A stretch of 23,130 nt of DNA from CAZJKO01 sp964546995 (GCA_964546995.1 CAZJKO010000013.1:1-23130), one strand, 5' to 3'; numbered from the stretch's first letter, positions 15,289 through 22,245 are shown. Numbers and translations are program-made. The notes: a model not told the origin generated them from the sequence alone.

Positions 15289-15862
15289 ACTTTTCATTTC
15301 TTGGTTGTGGAAGATTGTTTTGATAATACTCAAACAATTCTTTAAAACGTTGATAATGAACAATTTCACGTTGCCGTAACCAAAGAAGTGGTGCAATAAC
15401 ATCTGGATCAGTGGTTAAATCAATCAAGTTTTCATATACAGCACGAGCCTTTTGTTCAGCAGCCATATCTTCCGATAAATCAGCTAAAGGATCCCCTGTT
15501 GTGGCAAAGTATGCAACCGTAAATGGAACACCATTTGCATCAGTTGGATAGAGTGCTCGATTGTGTTCTGCATAATGAGAACCGAGGCCCGCTTCCATTA
15601 GTTCATCGATACTAGCATCTTTTACCAATTGATAAACCATTGTCGAAATCATTTCAATGTGAGCAAGCTCTTCAGTGCCGATGTCCGTCAATAGAGCCTT
15701 ACCTCTATTATCTGGCATGGTATATCGTTGATTTAAATAGCGAAGTGCAGCTGCCATTTCCCCGTTGCTACCACCGTATTGCGTAATTAAGAATTTCGCC
15801 ATTCTAAGGTCTTTCTTTTTAATATTTACAGGATACTGTAATCGTTTTTCATATGCCCACAT
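15287..15862 (-). CDS. cotJC: Spore coat protein CotJC, manganese catalase-like
   Basis: A protein of 191 residues. The start is set at 15862 (MWAYEKRLQYPV), because GGAGG lies 8 nt before it; an upstream in-frame ATG at 15880 would put that site inside the gene. The ferritin-like four-helix fold has the dimanganese ligands expected for Mn-catalase: E35 (GEMAAALRY), E64/E65 with H68 (GTEELAHIEM), a later E in 'DMAAEQKARAVYENL', and an H in 'REIVHYQRF'. CotJC is packed in the spore coat and probably detoxifies hydrogen peroxide. It is translationally coupled to cotJB, since one base separates the cotJB TAA from this ATG. Confidence 0.92.
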   Translation of the reverse strand: MWAYEKRLQYPVNIKKKDLRMAKFLITQYGGSNGEMAAALRYLNQRYTMPDNRGKALLTDIGTEELAHIEMISTMVYQLVKDASIDELMEAGLGSHYAEHNRALYPTDANGVPFTVAYFATTGDPLADLSEDMAAEQKARAVYENLIDLTTDPDVIAPLLWLRQREIVHYQRFKELFEYYQNNLPQPRNEK

Positions 15863-15863
15863 C

Positions 15864-16349
15864 TTACATGCCTCCTTCATCCCAAGGGAAATTTTGTTCT
15901 TGCCATAACCATGGGAAGTTATTTAGTGTATCACTCATAACGGTAATAGGTCCATATTGTTGTTCGTAAGCACGTCTCGCTTCAAGTGTTGCCTCCCGAT
16001 AATCGTTATATAGACGAATCATACTACGATCATTTGGATAATTGTCGAGATAAAGATTTACTTCGTGTGCAGCGAACGCTAATTGTGAATAGTTGAGAAA
16101 TGCTTGTTCTTGTTCATTTCTAGCAACAAGAGGAAAAGGCCGATAGTTTTTATAACCTTGATATAGATTATTAAACAAATTACCTTGAACATACGCCTGA
16201 TTAGGTGTAGCAAGATTTGCAGTTTGCATATTACTGCTATTCATTTGATGATTAGATGGATTTTGTAGCATATCCATATTAGGAAGAGTTATATTATTAA
16301 ATGGCATCATATCGTCATATGTAAACTCTTCAAAGTTAAAATTATTCAT
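15864..16349 (-). CDS. cotJB: Spore coat assembly protein CotJB, with extra Asn-rich N-terminus
   Basis: A protein of 161 residues, about twice the size of plain CotJB. The C-terminal ~95 residues are CotJB ('AFAAHEVNLYLDNYPNDRSM', then 'AYEQQYGPIT' and 'FPWLWQEQNFPW'). The N-terminal ~60 residues are Asn/Met/Gln-rich, followed by 'AYVQGNLFNNLYQGYKNY', which is reminiscent of CotJA-type small coat proteins. A CotJA-CotJB fusion is therefore possible, since no separate cotJA gene is seen upstream. GGAGG lies 6 nt before the ATG. It is presumably expressed in the mother cell; no firm sigma-E promoter could be assigned. Confidence 0.85.
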   Translation of the reverse strand: MNNFNFEEFTYDDMMPFNNITLPNMDMLQNPSNHQMNSSNMQTANLATPNQAYVQGNLFNNLYQGYKNYRPFPLVARNEQEQAFLNYSQLAFAAHEVNLYLDNYPNDRSMIRLYNDYREATLEARRAYEQQYGPITVMSDTLNNFPWLWQEQNFPWDEGGM

Positions 16350-16443
16350 ATTTGCCTCCTTCGTTTTATATTATGTAGTAAAGCAAATTTGGTATGGGGA
16401 TTCGTCTAGATAAGAATAATTTTTACTAATCCTAAAAAAACAC

Positions 16444-16472
16444 TTGTCAAAGAACATAATTATTGTTAAAAT
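16444..16472 (+). promoter_or_regulatory. Promoter of the tRNA-His gene
   Basis: TTGTCA (16444-16449) and TAAAAT (16467-16472) are spaced by 17 nt. The -10 ends 18 nt before the mature tRNA 5' end, as expected for a tRNA transcribed on its own. Confidence 0.75.
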
Positions 16473-16490
16473 AATGATGTGTTTTGAAAT

Positions 16491-16567
16491 GGCGAATATG
16501 GTGAAGTGGTTAACACACCAGTTTGTGGCACTGGCATGCGTGGGTTCGATCCCCACTATTCGCCCCA
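16491..16567 (+). tRNA. tRNA-His (anticodon GTG), attachment site of the mobile element
   Basis: The acceptor GCGAATA (16492-16498) pairs with TATTCGC (16557-16563). An extra G at 16491 pairs with C73 (16564), the G-1:C73 identity element unique to tRNA-His. The anticodon stem is CCAGT/ACTGG around loop TTGTGGC, with GTG at 16525-16527. The T-arm is GTGGG-TTCGATC-CCCAC. CCA is encoded (16565-16567). The last 18 nt form the att core, so the gene stays intact after integration. Its downstream sequence now comes from the element. Confidence 0.96.
16550..16567 (+). repeat. attL: 18-bp att core in the tRNA-His 3' end
   Basis: TCCCCACTATTCGCCCCA spans half of the T-arm, the acceptor 3' strand and CCA. 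The same 18 bp recur at 19340-19357 and 22130-22147. The flanks diverge immediately outside (the base before is A here and T in the others; the base after is T only at the right end), which fixes the core length. Confidence 0.9.
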
Positions 16568-16574
16568 ATTTTGG

Positions 16575-16600
16575 TTATTACACAATAAAATGTGTGATAA
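16575..16600. repeat. Dyad at the int stop, next to attL (copy 1)
   Basis: TTATTACACA (16575-16584) and TGTGTGATAA (16591-16600) pair over 10 positions with one G-T wobble and a 6-nt loop. It overlaps the integrase stop codon and starts 8 bp from the att core, so it could be a recombinase arm site, an int terminator or a tRNA-precursor hairpin. The same dyad occurs at 19365-19390. Confidence 0.5.
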
Positions 16601-17558
16601 TATATTGAGATATTTTTTTTAAGATTTTTTGAGTAGTGTTGAAAAAAAATAGTCTCTTGCGAGGAATACTTGGTATTCCTTTTTTGTTATGCAAATATGT
16701 GTCTACGGTCATGGAAACCCTGCTATGTCCCAAGCTTTGCGATACTTCATCAATTGGTATTTTTTTATCATGTATCATTCTAGTTGCATAAGAATGTCTA
16801 AATTGATGTTGGGTGATCGTACGCATATTAGCTTTTTTACAAGCTTTCTCAATCCGTCTATCGATGGAAGAAGTACTCAATGGTTTTGGTCCACCAAAAA
16901 TAAAATATTCATCCGTGCATGTTCCCGTATGTTTGATGTAATAACAACGTAAACAAAAGATCCTTATTTTTGCAAGAAAAGATAGTTTTAGATAACGAAT
17001 CGAACTTTGGTTTTTTGGAGTATCTAACTCTCTTTTGCCTCGTCTTTGCAAACTATGGCATACATGAATGTGAGATCCTGTAATATCACAAAATCGCAAT
17101 GCCAAAGCTTCACTTGGTCTTGTGCCAAAGAAGAACATGAAATTAAAAAATTGCTTGTATATATACTCGTCAACACGTCTTCGAAAACGCCTAAACTCTC
17201 TCAACGTATAATAATCATGCTTTTTTTCTTCATTCTTCCTAGTAAAATTATCGACTTGTAAAACAACATTTTCTTCAATATAAGAACATGAAACACAATA
17301 TTTCATAAAAGAACTAAAAGTATAAAATAGGGTACTGTTGTAGCCGTTACAAAAGTTTTTGTCAATGATAATATTTTGCCATTCAATGATATCTTTTTTC
17401 GTTATCATAGAAACAAGTCTATCTTTAAAGTATGGCAATATGTGATTTTTTAAGTTTCTTTGAGTAGTGTTGAAACCTTGCTTTTTGTGACGCTTTGAAG
17501 CGTAGATCAAAAACTCTTCATAAACTTCGCTAAATAGTTTTCCTTTGTTCTCGGACAA
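16578..17558 (-). CDS. Tyrosine recombinase / integrase (copy 1)
   Basis: A protein of 326 residues. An N-terminal SAM-like core-binding domain (about 5-105) is followed by the catalytic domain with all family residues: R147 (GTRPSEALALR), K182 (TPKNQSS), H251-x-x-R254 (HQFRHSYAT), H278 (LGHSRVSM) and nucleophile Y288 (DTYLH). It should insert the circular element at the tRNA-His 3' end using the 18-bp core. The start is TTG at 17558, with GGAGG 10 nt before it; the nearby ATG is out of frame. The gene stops 10 bp short of the att core and is antisense to the tRNA. The 38-residue tail after Y288 is encoded in DNA that also forms hairpins and a plus-strand terminator. Confidence 0.95.
   Translation of the reverse strand: MSENKGKLFSEVYEEFLIYASKRHKKQGFNTTQRNLKNHILPYFKDRLVSMITKKDIIEWQNIIIDKNFCNGYNSTLFYTFSSFMKYCVSCSYIEENVVLQVDNFTRKNEEKKHDYYTLREFRRFRRRVDEYIYKQFFNFMFFFGTRPSEALALRFCDITGSHIHVCHSLQRRGKRELDTPKNQSSIRYLKLSFLAKIRIFCLRCYYIKHTGTCTDEYFIFGGPKPLSTSSIDRRIEKACKKANMRTITQHQFRHSYATRMIHDKKIPIDEVSQSLGHSRVSMTVDTYLHNKKGIPSIPRKRLFFFNTTQKILKKISQYIITHFIV
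16662..16685 (+). terminator. Intrinsic terminator supplied by the element to tRNA-His
   Basis: AGGAATAC (16662-16669), loop TTG and GTATTCCT (16673-16680) form an 8-bp perfect stem, followed by TTTTT. It lies on the plus strand 95 nt after the tRNA CCA, inside and antisense to the integrase codons. It resembles the host terminator past attR (shared AATACTTG, same TTG loop). An identical copy at 19452-19475 has no full tRNA gene in front. Confidence 0.7.
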
Positions 17559-17602
17559 ATTGCATTTACCTCCTTTCTTGTTCGAGCAAAAGAAATCATA
17601 TT

Positions 17603-17902
17603 TTATTTGTCTTTTGACTTATCTTGCATGTCACCGTTGATCAACATACTTAAATCTTCCATTTGTTTTCCTGGAGTCATATTAGTATTTAATAGATTAC
17701 CTTGAAGCTCATTAACCATGCGAAGTAACAATGGCATAAAATTAATAGAATCTTGTTGATTTAAGGCTTGATTTAATAAAACAATGTAAGCACTTGTTGT
17801 ATTAAGTCCAAGTTCCTCCCCGTATGATTTAACACGATCGACTAAGTCTGTGGGCAAATTAATATTTACTCTTTTTAACTCAATTTTCTTATTTTCTGTC
17901 AT
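17603..17902 (-). CDS. Ribbon-helix-helix (CopG/Arc-like) protein (copy 1)
   Basis: A protein of 99 residues after AAAGGA. 'KRVNINLPTDLVDRVKSYGE' (10-29) followed by 'LGLNTTSAYIVLLNQAL' is a ribbon-helix-helix DNA-binding unit: one beta strand, then two helices. The tail (about 50-99) is polar with a hydrophobic helix. In rolling-circle plasmids such proteins repress rep to set copy number; in integrative elements they can instead act as directionality factors. It lies between the structured region and int (44-nt gap), so either role, or both, fits. Confidence 0.85.
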   Translation of the reverse strand: MTENKKIELKRVNINLPTDLVDRVKSYGEELGLNTTSAYIVLLNQALNQQDSINFMPLLLRMVNELQGNLLNTNMTPGKQMEDLSMLINGDMQDKSKDK

Positions 17903-18338
17903 AATCTAATCCTTTCTATTCTACAAAGTTCCTTTGTAGATCTTAGCTATCATCGAATGACGATATAAGCATACCATCAATATGCTGACTGTGTCAACAC
18001 TTTTTTTATTTTTTTATAGGCGCTTATGCGCTCGGTTAACATTTTTGAAACTTCGTAACAAAAATGTATTACTTTATTTATAGCCTTTTTCGACTCATCG
18101 GCGTCGATCCTAGGAAAAACGAGTTTCCCTAGGGACCGAGTCAGTCTTGTAGTTGAATGTTTGTTCAAGTGACTTTCACGGCATAATCGCTTTGCTTTTA
18201 TTCCATGTTCACTTGACAAACCATAGTTTTCGTCCTTGTCGAGGCGCTATGGAGCGCTCGACTACGGCACTAAGATAGATAAAATCCTTTAGTTAGTGTT
18301 GCTATCCACCTTTATTTTTGCTATAATGAAAACGGTTG
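17903..18338. other. Structured noncoding region, candidate replication origin (copy 1)
   Basis: This 436-nt stretch separates rep from the RHH gene and contains at least four hairpins. GCGC-TTAT-GCGC is at 18020-18031. ACATTTTTG with CAAAAATGT is at 18039-18067. A nested structure has CCTAGG/CCTAGG arms (18109-18114 and 18128-18133) inside GACTC/GAGTC (18092-18096 and 18138-18142). The strongest is GTCGAG-G-CGCT-ATGG-AGCG-CTCGAC at 18238-18262, a 10-bp GC-rich stem with one bulge and a 4-nt loop. In HUH-Rep replicons the nick site sits in or beside such hairpins and single-strand origins are similarly folded. Which hairpin is nicked cannot be told. Confidence 0.6.
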
Positions 18339-19205
18339 TTATTCATTTTTTAAATATTCAAGATATTGTACTTTAGATGAATCACGTGGGTTAATGTACT
18401 CACTTTGATAAATAAGGGAAGAATCTTGAATTATTTTTTTGTAAAAATCTAAATCCTTATCGTTTGCAGTATTTATAAAACTTTCTTTTGGTTTCTTTAA
18501 GTTTTGAGAGCAAAAATATCGATGATGGCTAAATAAACGTTGATCTATATTTTTAGTCATATATTTAGCTATATAGCCAATGACCTTTTTAGGATCATTT
18601 TTAAGCTCTTGGACGCTTGTAAATCCATCTATCCAATATTTTATATGTAAAAACGATTTATTGTCTTCTTGCGCATATATCAACGTTTCATCATTGATAC
18701 TTATATTAGTTAGTAAATGATAGTGTGTTGCTCCACGTTTTTGAAACTCTGTAATACATAAATACTTAAAATCTTTTTTGACTCTTCGTATTTTGTCTAC
18801 AAAATACTTAAACCGTTTACTAGCTTGTTTCACATCTGTAATGTTTTCTTCAAAAGTTAAAGTAATGAAAGTTTCCCAATCATTCATATTTGCTTTAGCA
18901 ATTCTTTGACATTCAAGCTTACTTCGAATAATATTTCGTGGTTCAATATGACGAAGTTCATTTTTTGTTTCCTTTTGGTTTTGGTTTGATCCGATTGAAT
19001 CGAATACTTTTTGTTTTCTTAAGTCAAGATCATCAAATGATTTATCTTTCTTATCTCTTACTTTCCCTTTTGGATAATAATAAACTTGAATATAAGTTCC
19101 ACAATCTACTAGTTTTATATAATACAGCTCTTTCGATGTCGCACTTATGAGCTTACTATCAAGTATAGGTAAGCTCATTTCCCTAGTGTTTCTCTTCTTT
19201 CCCAT
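18339..19205 (-). CDS. HUH-type rolling-circle replication initiator (copy 1)
   Basis: A protein of 288 residues. Motif 1 is 'FITLTF' (113-118). The metal-binding HUH motif is H161-Y-H163 in 'GATHYHLLTN'. The catalytic tyrosine motif is Y211-IAK-Y215 ('VIGYIAKYMTK'), followed by 'RYFCSQNLKKP' (229-239), a sequence style typical of Rep proteins of inoviruses, plectroviruses and related plasmids (ORF2/G2P-like). It should nick the plus-origin, join to the 5' end through Tyr and start rolling-circle synthesis. GAAGG lies a few nt before the ATG. A hairpin GCGTCGT/ACGACGC (19246-19268) lies in the leader. No helicase domain is present, so host helicase is needed. Confidence 0.9.
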   Translation of the reverse strand: MGKKRNTREMSLPILDSKLISATSKELYYIKLVDCGTYIQVYYYPKGKVRDKKDKSFDDLDLRKQKVFDSIGSNQNQKETKNELRHIEPRNIIRSKLECQRIAKANMNDWETFITLTFEENITDVKQASKRFKYFVDKIRRVKKDFKYLCITEFQKRGATHYHLLTNISINDETLIYAQEDNKSFLHIKYWIDGFTSVQELKNDPKKVIGYIAKYMTKNIDQRLFSHHRYFCSQNLKKPKESFINTANDKDLDFYKKIIQDSSLIYQSEYINPRDSSKVQYLEYLKNE

Positions 19206-19245
19206 AAACCTTCAATTTATCGGACAAGGACACTTGTTTCTTTTT

Positions 19246-19268
19246 GCGTCGTAACTTTAGAACGACGC
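19246..19268. repeat. Hairpin upstream of rep (copy 1)
   Basis: GCGTCGT and ACGACGC surround a 9-nt loop. The flanks, TTGTTTC...TTT and AAACAAACAA, extend it imperfectly. It lies between the probable rep promoter (TATAAAAT read on the minus strand near 19307-19314) and the rep start, so it could be a leader attenuator, an operator for the RHH protein or part of an origin. Copy 2 has the same at 22036-22058. Confidence 0.5.
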
Positions 19269-19339
19269 GCAAACAAACAAGAAACTATTTATAGACAAAC
19301 ACCTTATTTTATAGCCTTTTTTTAATAGATTTTGATTTT

Positions 19340-19357
19340 TCCCCACTATTCGCCCCA
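19340..19357 (+). repeat. Internal att core between the two copies
   Basis: This is the same 18 bp as attL, flanked on both sides by element sequence. This is what an attP on a circular element, or the junction of a tandem array, should look like. Only the last 18 nt of the tRNA are present, so there is no second tRNA gene. Confidence 0.9.
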
Positions 19358-19367
19358 ATTTTGGTTA

Positions 19368-20348
19368 TTACACAATAAAATGTGTGATAATATATTGAGA
19401 TATTTTTTTTAAGATTTTTTGAGTAGTGTTGAAAAAAAATAGTCTCTTGCGAGGAATACTTGGTATTCCTTTTTTGTTATGCAAATATGTGTCTACGGTC
19501 ATGGAAACCCTGCTATGTCCCAAGCTTTGCGATACTTCATCAATTGGTATTTTTTTATCATGTATCATTCTAGTTGCATAAGAATGTCTAAATTGATGTT
19601 GGGTGATCGTACGCATATTAGCTTTTTTACAAGCTTTCTCAATCCGTCTATCGATGGAAGAAGTACTCAATGGTTTTGGTCCACCAAAAATAAAATATTC
19701 ATCCGTGCATGTTCCCGTATGTTTGATGTAATAACAACGTAAACAAAAGATCCTTATTTTTGCAAGAAAAGATAGTTTTAGATAACGAATCGAACTTTGG
19801 TTTTTTGGAGTATCTAACTCTCTTTTGCCTCGTCTTTGCAAACTATGGCATACATGAATGTGAGATCCTGTAATATCACAAAATCGCAATGCCAAAGCTT
19901 CACTTGGTCTTGTGCCAAAGAAGAACATGAAATTAAAAAATTGCTTGTATATATACTCGTCAACACGTCTTCGAAAACGCCTAAACTCTCTCAACGTATA
20001 ATAATCATGCTTTTTTTCTTCATTCTTCCTAGTAAAATTATCGACTTGTAAAACAACATTTTCTTCAATATAAGAACATGAAACACAATATTTCATAAAA
20101 GAACTAAAAGTATAAAATAGGGTACTGTTGTAGCCGTTACAAAAGTTTTTGTCAATGATAATATTTTGCCATTCAATGATATCTTTTTTCGTTATCATAG
20201 AAACAAGTCTATCTTTAAAGTATGGCAATATGTGATTTTTTAAGTTTCTTTGAGTAGTGTTGAAACCTTGCTTTTTGTGACGCTTTGAAGCGTAGATCAA
20301 AAACTCTTCATAAACTTCGCTAAATAGTTTTCCTTTGTTCTCGGACAA
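19368..20348 (-). CDS. Tyrosine recombinase / integrase (copy 2)
   Basis: Identical in sequence to the copy 1 integrase (326 residues, R147, K182, H251, R254, H278 and Y288 all present). It has the same TTG start and GGAGG. Its 3' end abuts the internal att core instead of the tRNA gene. Confidence 0.95.
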   Translation of the reverse strand: MSENKGKLFSEVYEEFLIYASKRHKKQGFNTTQRNLKNHILPYFKDRLVSMITKKDIIEWQNIIIDKNFCNGYNSTLFYTFSSFMKYCVSCSYIEENVVLQVDNFTRKNEEKKHDYYTLREFRRFRRRVDEYIYKQFFNFMFFFGTRPSEALALRFCDITGSHIHVCHSLQRRGKRELDTPKNQSSIRYLKLSFLAKIRIFCLRCYYIKHTGTCTDEYFIFGGPKPLSTSSIDRRIEKACKKANMRTITQHQFRHSYATRMIHDKKIPIDEVSQSLGHSRVSMTVDTYLHNKKGIPSIPRKRLFFFNTTQKILKKISQYIITHFIV

Positions 20349-20392
20349 ATTGCATTTACCTCCTTTCTTGTTCGAGCAAAAGAAATCATATT

Positions 20393-20692
20393 TTATTTGT
20401 CTTTTGACTTATCTTGCATGTCACCGTTGATCAACATACTTAAATCTTCCATTTGTTTTCCTGGAGTCATATTAGTATTTAATAGATTACCTTGAAGCTC
20501 ATTAACCATGCGAAGTAACAATGGCATAAAATTAATAGAATCTTGTTGATTTAAGGCTTGATTTAATAAAACAATGTAAGCACTTGTTGTATTAAGTCCA
20601 AGTTCCTCCCCGTATGATTTAACACGATCGACTAAGTCTGTGGGCAAATTAATATTTACTCTTTTTAACTCAATTTTCTTATTTTCTGTCAT
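20393..20692 (-). CDS. Ribbon-helix-helix protein (copy 2)
   Basis: Identical 99-residue product to copy 1. Two copies double the gene dose of a putative rep repressor, which could tighten control of replication from the array. Confidence 0.85.
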   Translation of the reverse strand: MTENKKIELKRVNINLPTDLVDRVKSYGEELGLNTTSAYIVLLNQALNQQDSINFMPLLLRMVNELQGNLLNTNMTPGKQMEDLSMLINGDMQDKSKDK

Positions 20693-21128
20693 AATCTAAT
20701 CCTTTCTATTCTACAAAGTTCCTTTGTAGATCTTAGCTATCATCGAATGACGATATAAGCATACCATCAATATGCTGACTGTGTCAACACTTTTTTTATT
20801 TTTTTATAGGCGCTTATGCGCTCGGTTAACATTTTTGAAACTTCGTAACAAAAATGTATTACTTTATTTATAGCCTTTTTCGACTCATCGGCGTCGATCC
20901 TAGGAAAAACGAGTTTCCCTAGGGACCGAGTCAGTCTTGTAGTTGAATGTTTGTTCAAGTGACTTTCACGGCATAATCGCTTTGCTTTTATTCCATGTTC
21001 ACTTGACAAACCATAGTTTTCGTCCTTGTCGAGGCGCTATGGAGCGCTCGACTACGGCACTAAGATAGATAAAATCCTTTAGTTAGTGTTGCTATCCACC
21101 TTTATTTTTGCTATAATGAAAACGGTTG
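20693..21128. other. Structured noncoding region, candidate origin (copy 2)
   Basis: Same 436-nt sequence and hairpins as copy 1, shifted by 2,790 (the strongest stem is at 21028-21052). Two directly repeated origins flank exactly one unit length of element DNA. Confidence 0.6.
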
Positions 21129-21995
21129 TTATTCATTTTTTAAATATTCAAGATATTGTACTTTAGATGAATCACGTGGGTTAATGTACTCACTTTGATA
21201 AATAAGGGAAGAATCTTGAATTATTTTTTTGTAAAAATCTAAATCCTTATCGTTTGCAGTATTTATAAAACTTTCTTTTGGTTTCTTTAAGTTTTGAGAG
21301 CAAAAATATCGATGATGGCTAAATAAACGTTGATCTATATTTTTAGTCATATATTTAGCTATATAGCCAATGACCTTTTTAGGATCATTTTTAAGCTCTT
21401 GGACGCTTGTAAATCCATCTATCCAATATTTTATATGTAAAAACGATTTATTGTCTTCTTGCGCATATATCAACGTTTCATCATTGATACTTATATTAGT
21501 TAGTAAATGATAGTGTGTTGCTCCACGTTTTTGAAACTCTGTAATACATAAATACTTAAAATCTTTTTTGACTCTTCGTATTTTGTCTACAAAATACTTA
21601 AACCGTTTACTAGCTTGTTTCACATCTGTAATGTTTTCTTCAAAAGTTAAAGTAATGAAAGTTTCCCAATCATTCATATTTGCTTTAGCAATTCTTTGAC
21701 ATTCAAGCTTACTTCGAATAATATTTCGTGGTTCAATATGACGAAGTTCATTTTTTGTTTCCTTTTGGTTTTGGTTTGATCCGATTGAATCGAATACTTT
21801 TTGTTTTCTTAAGTCAAGATCATCAAATGATTTATCTTTCTTATCTCTTACTTTCCCTTTTGGATAATAATAAACTTGAATATAAGTTCCACAATCTACT
21901 AGTTTTATATAATACAGCTCTTTCGATGTCGCACTTATGAGCTTACTATCAAGTATAGGTAAGCTCATTTCCCTAGTGTTTCTCTTCTTTCCCAT
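21129..21995 (-). CDS. HUH-type replication initiator (copy 2)
   Basis: Identical 288-residue product to copy 1, with the H161-Y-H163 and Y211/Y215 motifs intact. Its promoter region ends about 135 bp from attR, so it lies wholly inside the element. Confidence 0.9.
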   Translation of the reverse strand: MGKKRNTREMSLPILDSKLISATSKELYYIKLVDCGTYIQVYYYPKGKVRDKKDKSFDDLDLRKQKVFDSIGSNQNQKETKNELRHIEPRNIIRSKLECQRIAKANMNDWETFITLTFEENITDVKQASKRFKYFVDKIRRVKKDFKYLCITEFQKRGATHYHLLTNISINDETLIYAQEDNKSFLHIKYWIDGFTSVQELKNDPKKVIGYIAKYMTKNIDQRLFSHHRYFCSQNLKKPKESFINTANDKDLDFYKKIIQDSSLIYQSEYINPRDSSKVQYLEYLKNE

Positions 21996-22129
21996 AAACC
22001 TTCAATTTATCGGACAAGGACACTTGTTTCTTTTTGCGTCGTAACTTTAGAACGACGCGCAAACAAACAAGAAACTATTTATAGACAAACACCTTATTTT
22101 ATAGCCTTTTTTTAATAGATTTTGATTTT

Positions 22130-22147
22130 TCCCCACTATTCGCCCCA
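22130..22147 (+). repeat. attR: 18-bp att core at the right end
   Basis: A third copy of the core. It is preceded by element sequence and followed by host sequence that differs from the element right after the final A. Together with attL it brackets 5,580 bp. Confidence 0.9.
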
Positions 22148-22159
22148 TATTGAATTTTA

Positions 22160-22219
22160 CGCACACCTTGTGCGAGAGTTTAGTAAAAGTTCGTAATACT
22201 TGATATTATGGACTTTTTT
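22160..22219 (+). terminator. Original (host) terminator of tRNA-His, displaced by the element
   Basis: A small hairpin CGCACA-CCT-TGTGCG (22160-22174) is followed by a 12-position stem (22188-22199 with 22203-22214, two wobbles and one mismatch), loop TTG, then TTTTTT. Before integration it would have begun some 40 nt after the tRNA CCA. It is now 5.6 kb away. Confidence 0.65.
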
Positions 22220-22245
22220 CTTTGCAAAGGTGGTGAGTATATAAA

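Larger units (their letters stand above)
16568..19357 (-). mobile_element. Integrated Rep/Int element, copy 1 (2,790 bp)
   Basis: This unit lies between two 18-bp att cores. It carries, on the minus strand from right to left, an HUH Rep gene, a structured noncoding region, a ribbon-helix-helix gene and a tyrosine recombinase gene. No relaxase/type IV partner, capsid, coat, resistance or toxin gene is present. The size and gene content match a rolling-circle plasmid or a filamentous-phage satellite that gained an integrase. Its codons and base composition resemble the surroundings. Confidence 0.9.
19358..22147 (-). mobile_element. Integrated Rep/Int element, copy 2 (2,790 bp)
   Basis: A directly repeated copy of 16568-19357, offset by exactly 2,790. 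All three proteins are identical to copy 1, and I saw no base differences on reading both. It ends at attR. The identity argues for very recent duplication, tandem integration or ongoing homogenisation. Confidence 0.9.

Noticed and set aside
16689..17261. Plus-strand ORFs of 87 and 71 codons antisense to the integrase (repeated in copy 2)
   Set aside because: They mirror the integrase codons, lack ribosome binding sites and have no recognisable protein features.
17977..18219. 80-codon minus-strand ORF (also at 20767-21009)
   Set aside because: It starts at TTG with no ribosome binding site, is very basic, and runs straight through the nested CCTAGG and GCGC hairpins. It is better explained as chance openness in the origin-like region; conservation between the copies says nothing because the copies are identical.
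16568..22147. Tandem repeat as a CRISPR array, ordinary insertion sequence or rRNA-type duplication
   Set aside because: The unit is 2.79 kb with att cores and an integrase. There are no short regularly spaced repeats, transposase or terminal inverted repeats.
16568..22147. Tandem duplication as an assembly artefact of a circular intermediate
   Set aside because: Not fully excluded. Short-read assembly would collapse rather than create such a repeat, and the att junctions are exactly as expected for real tandem integration, so a true array is preferred pending long reads.
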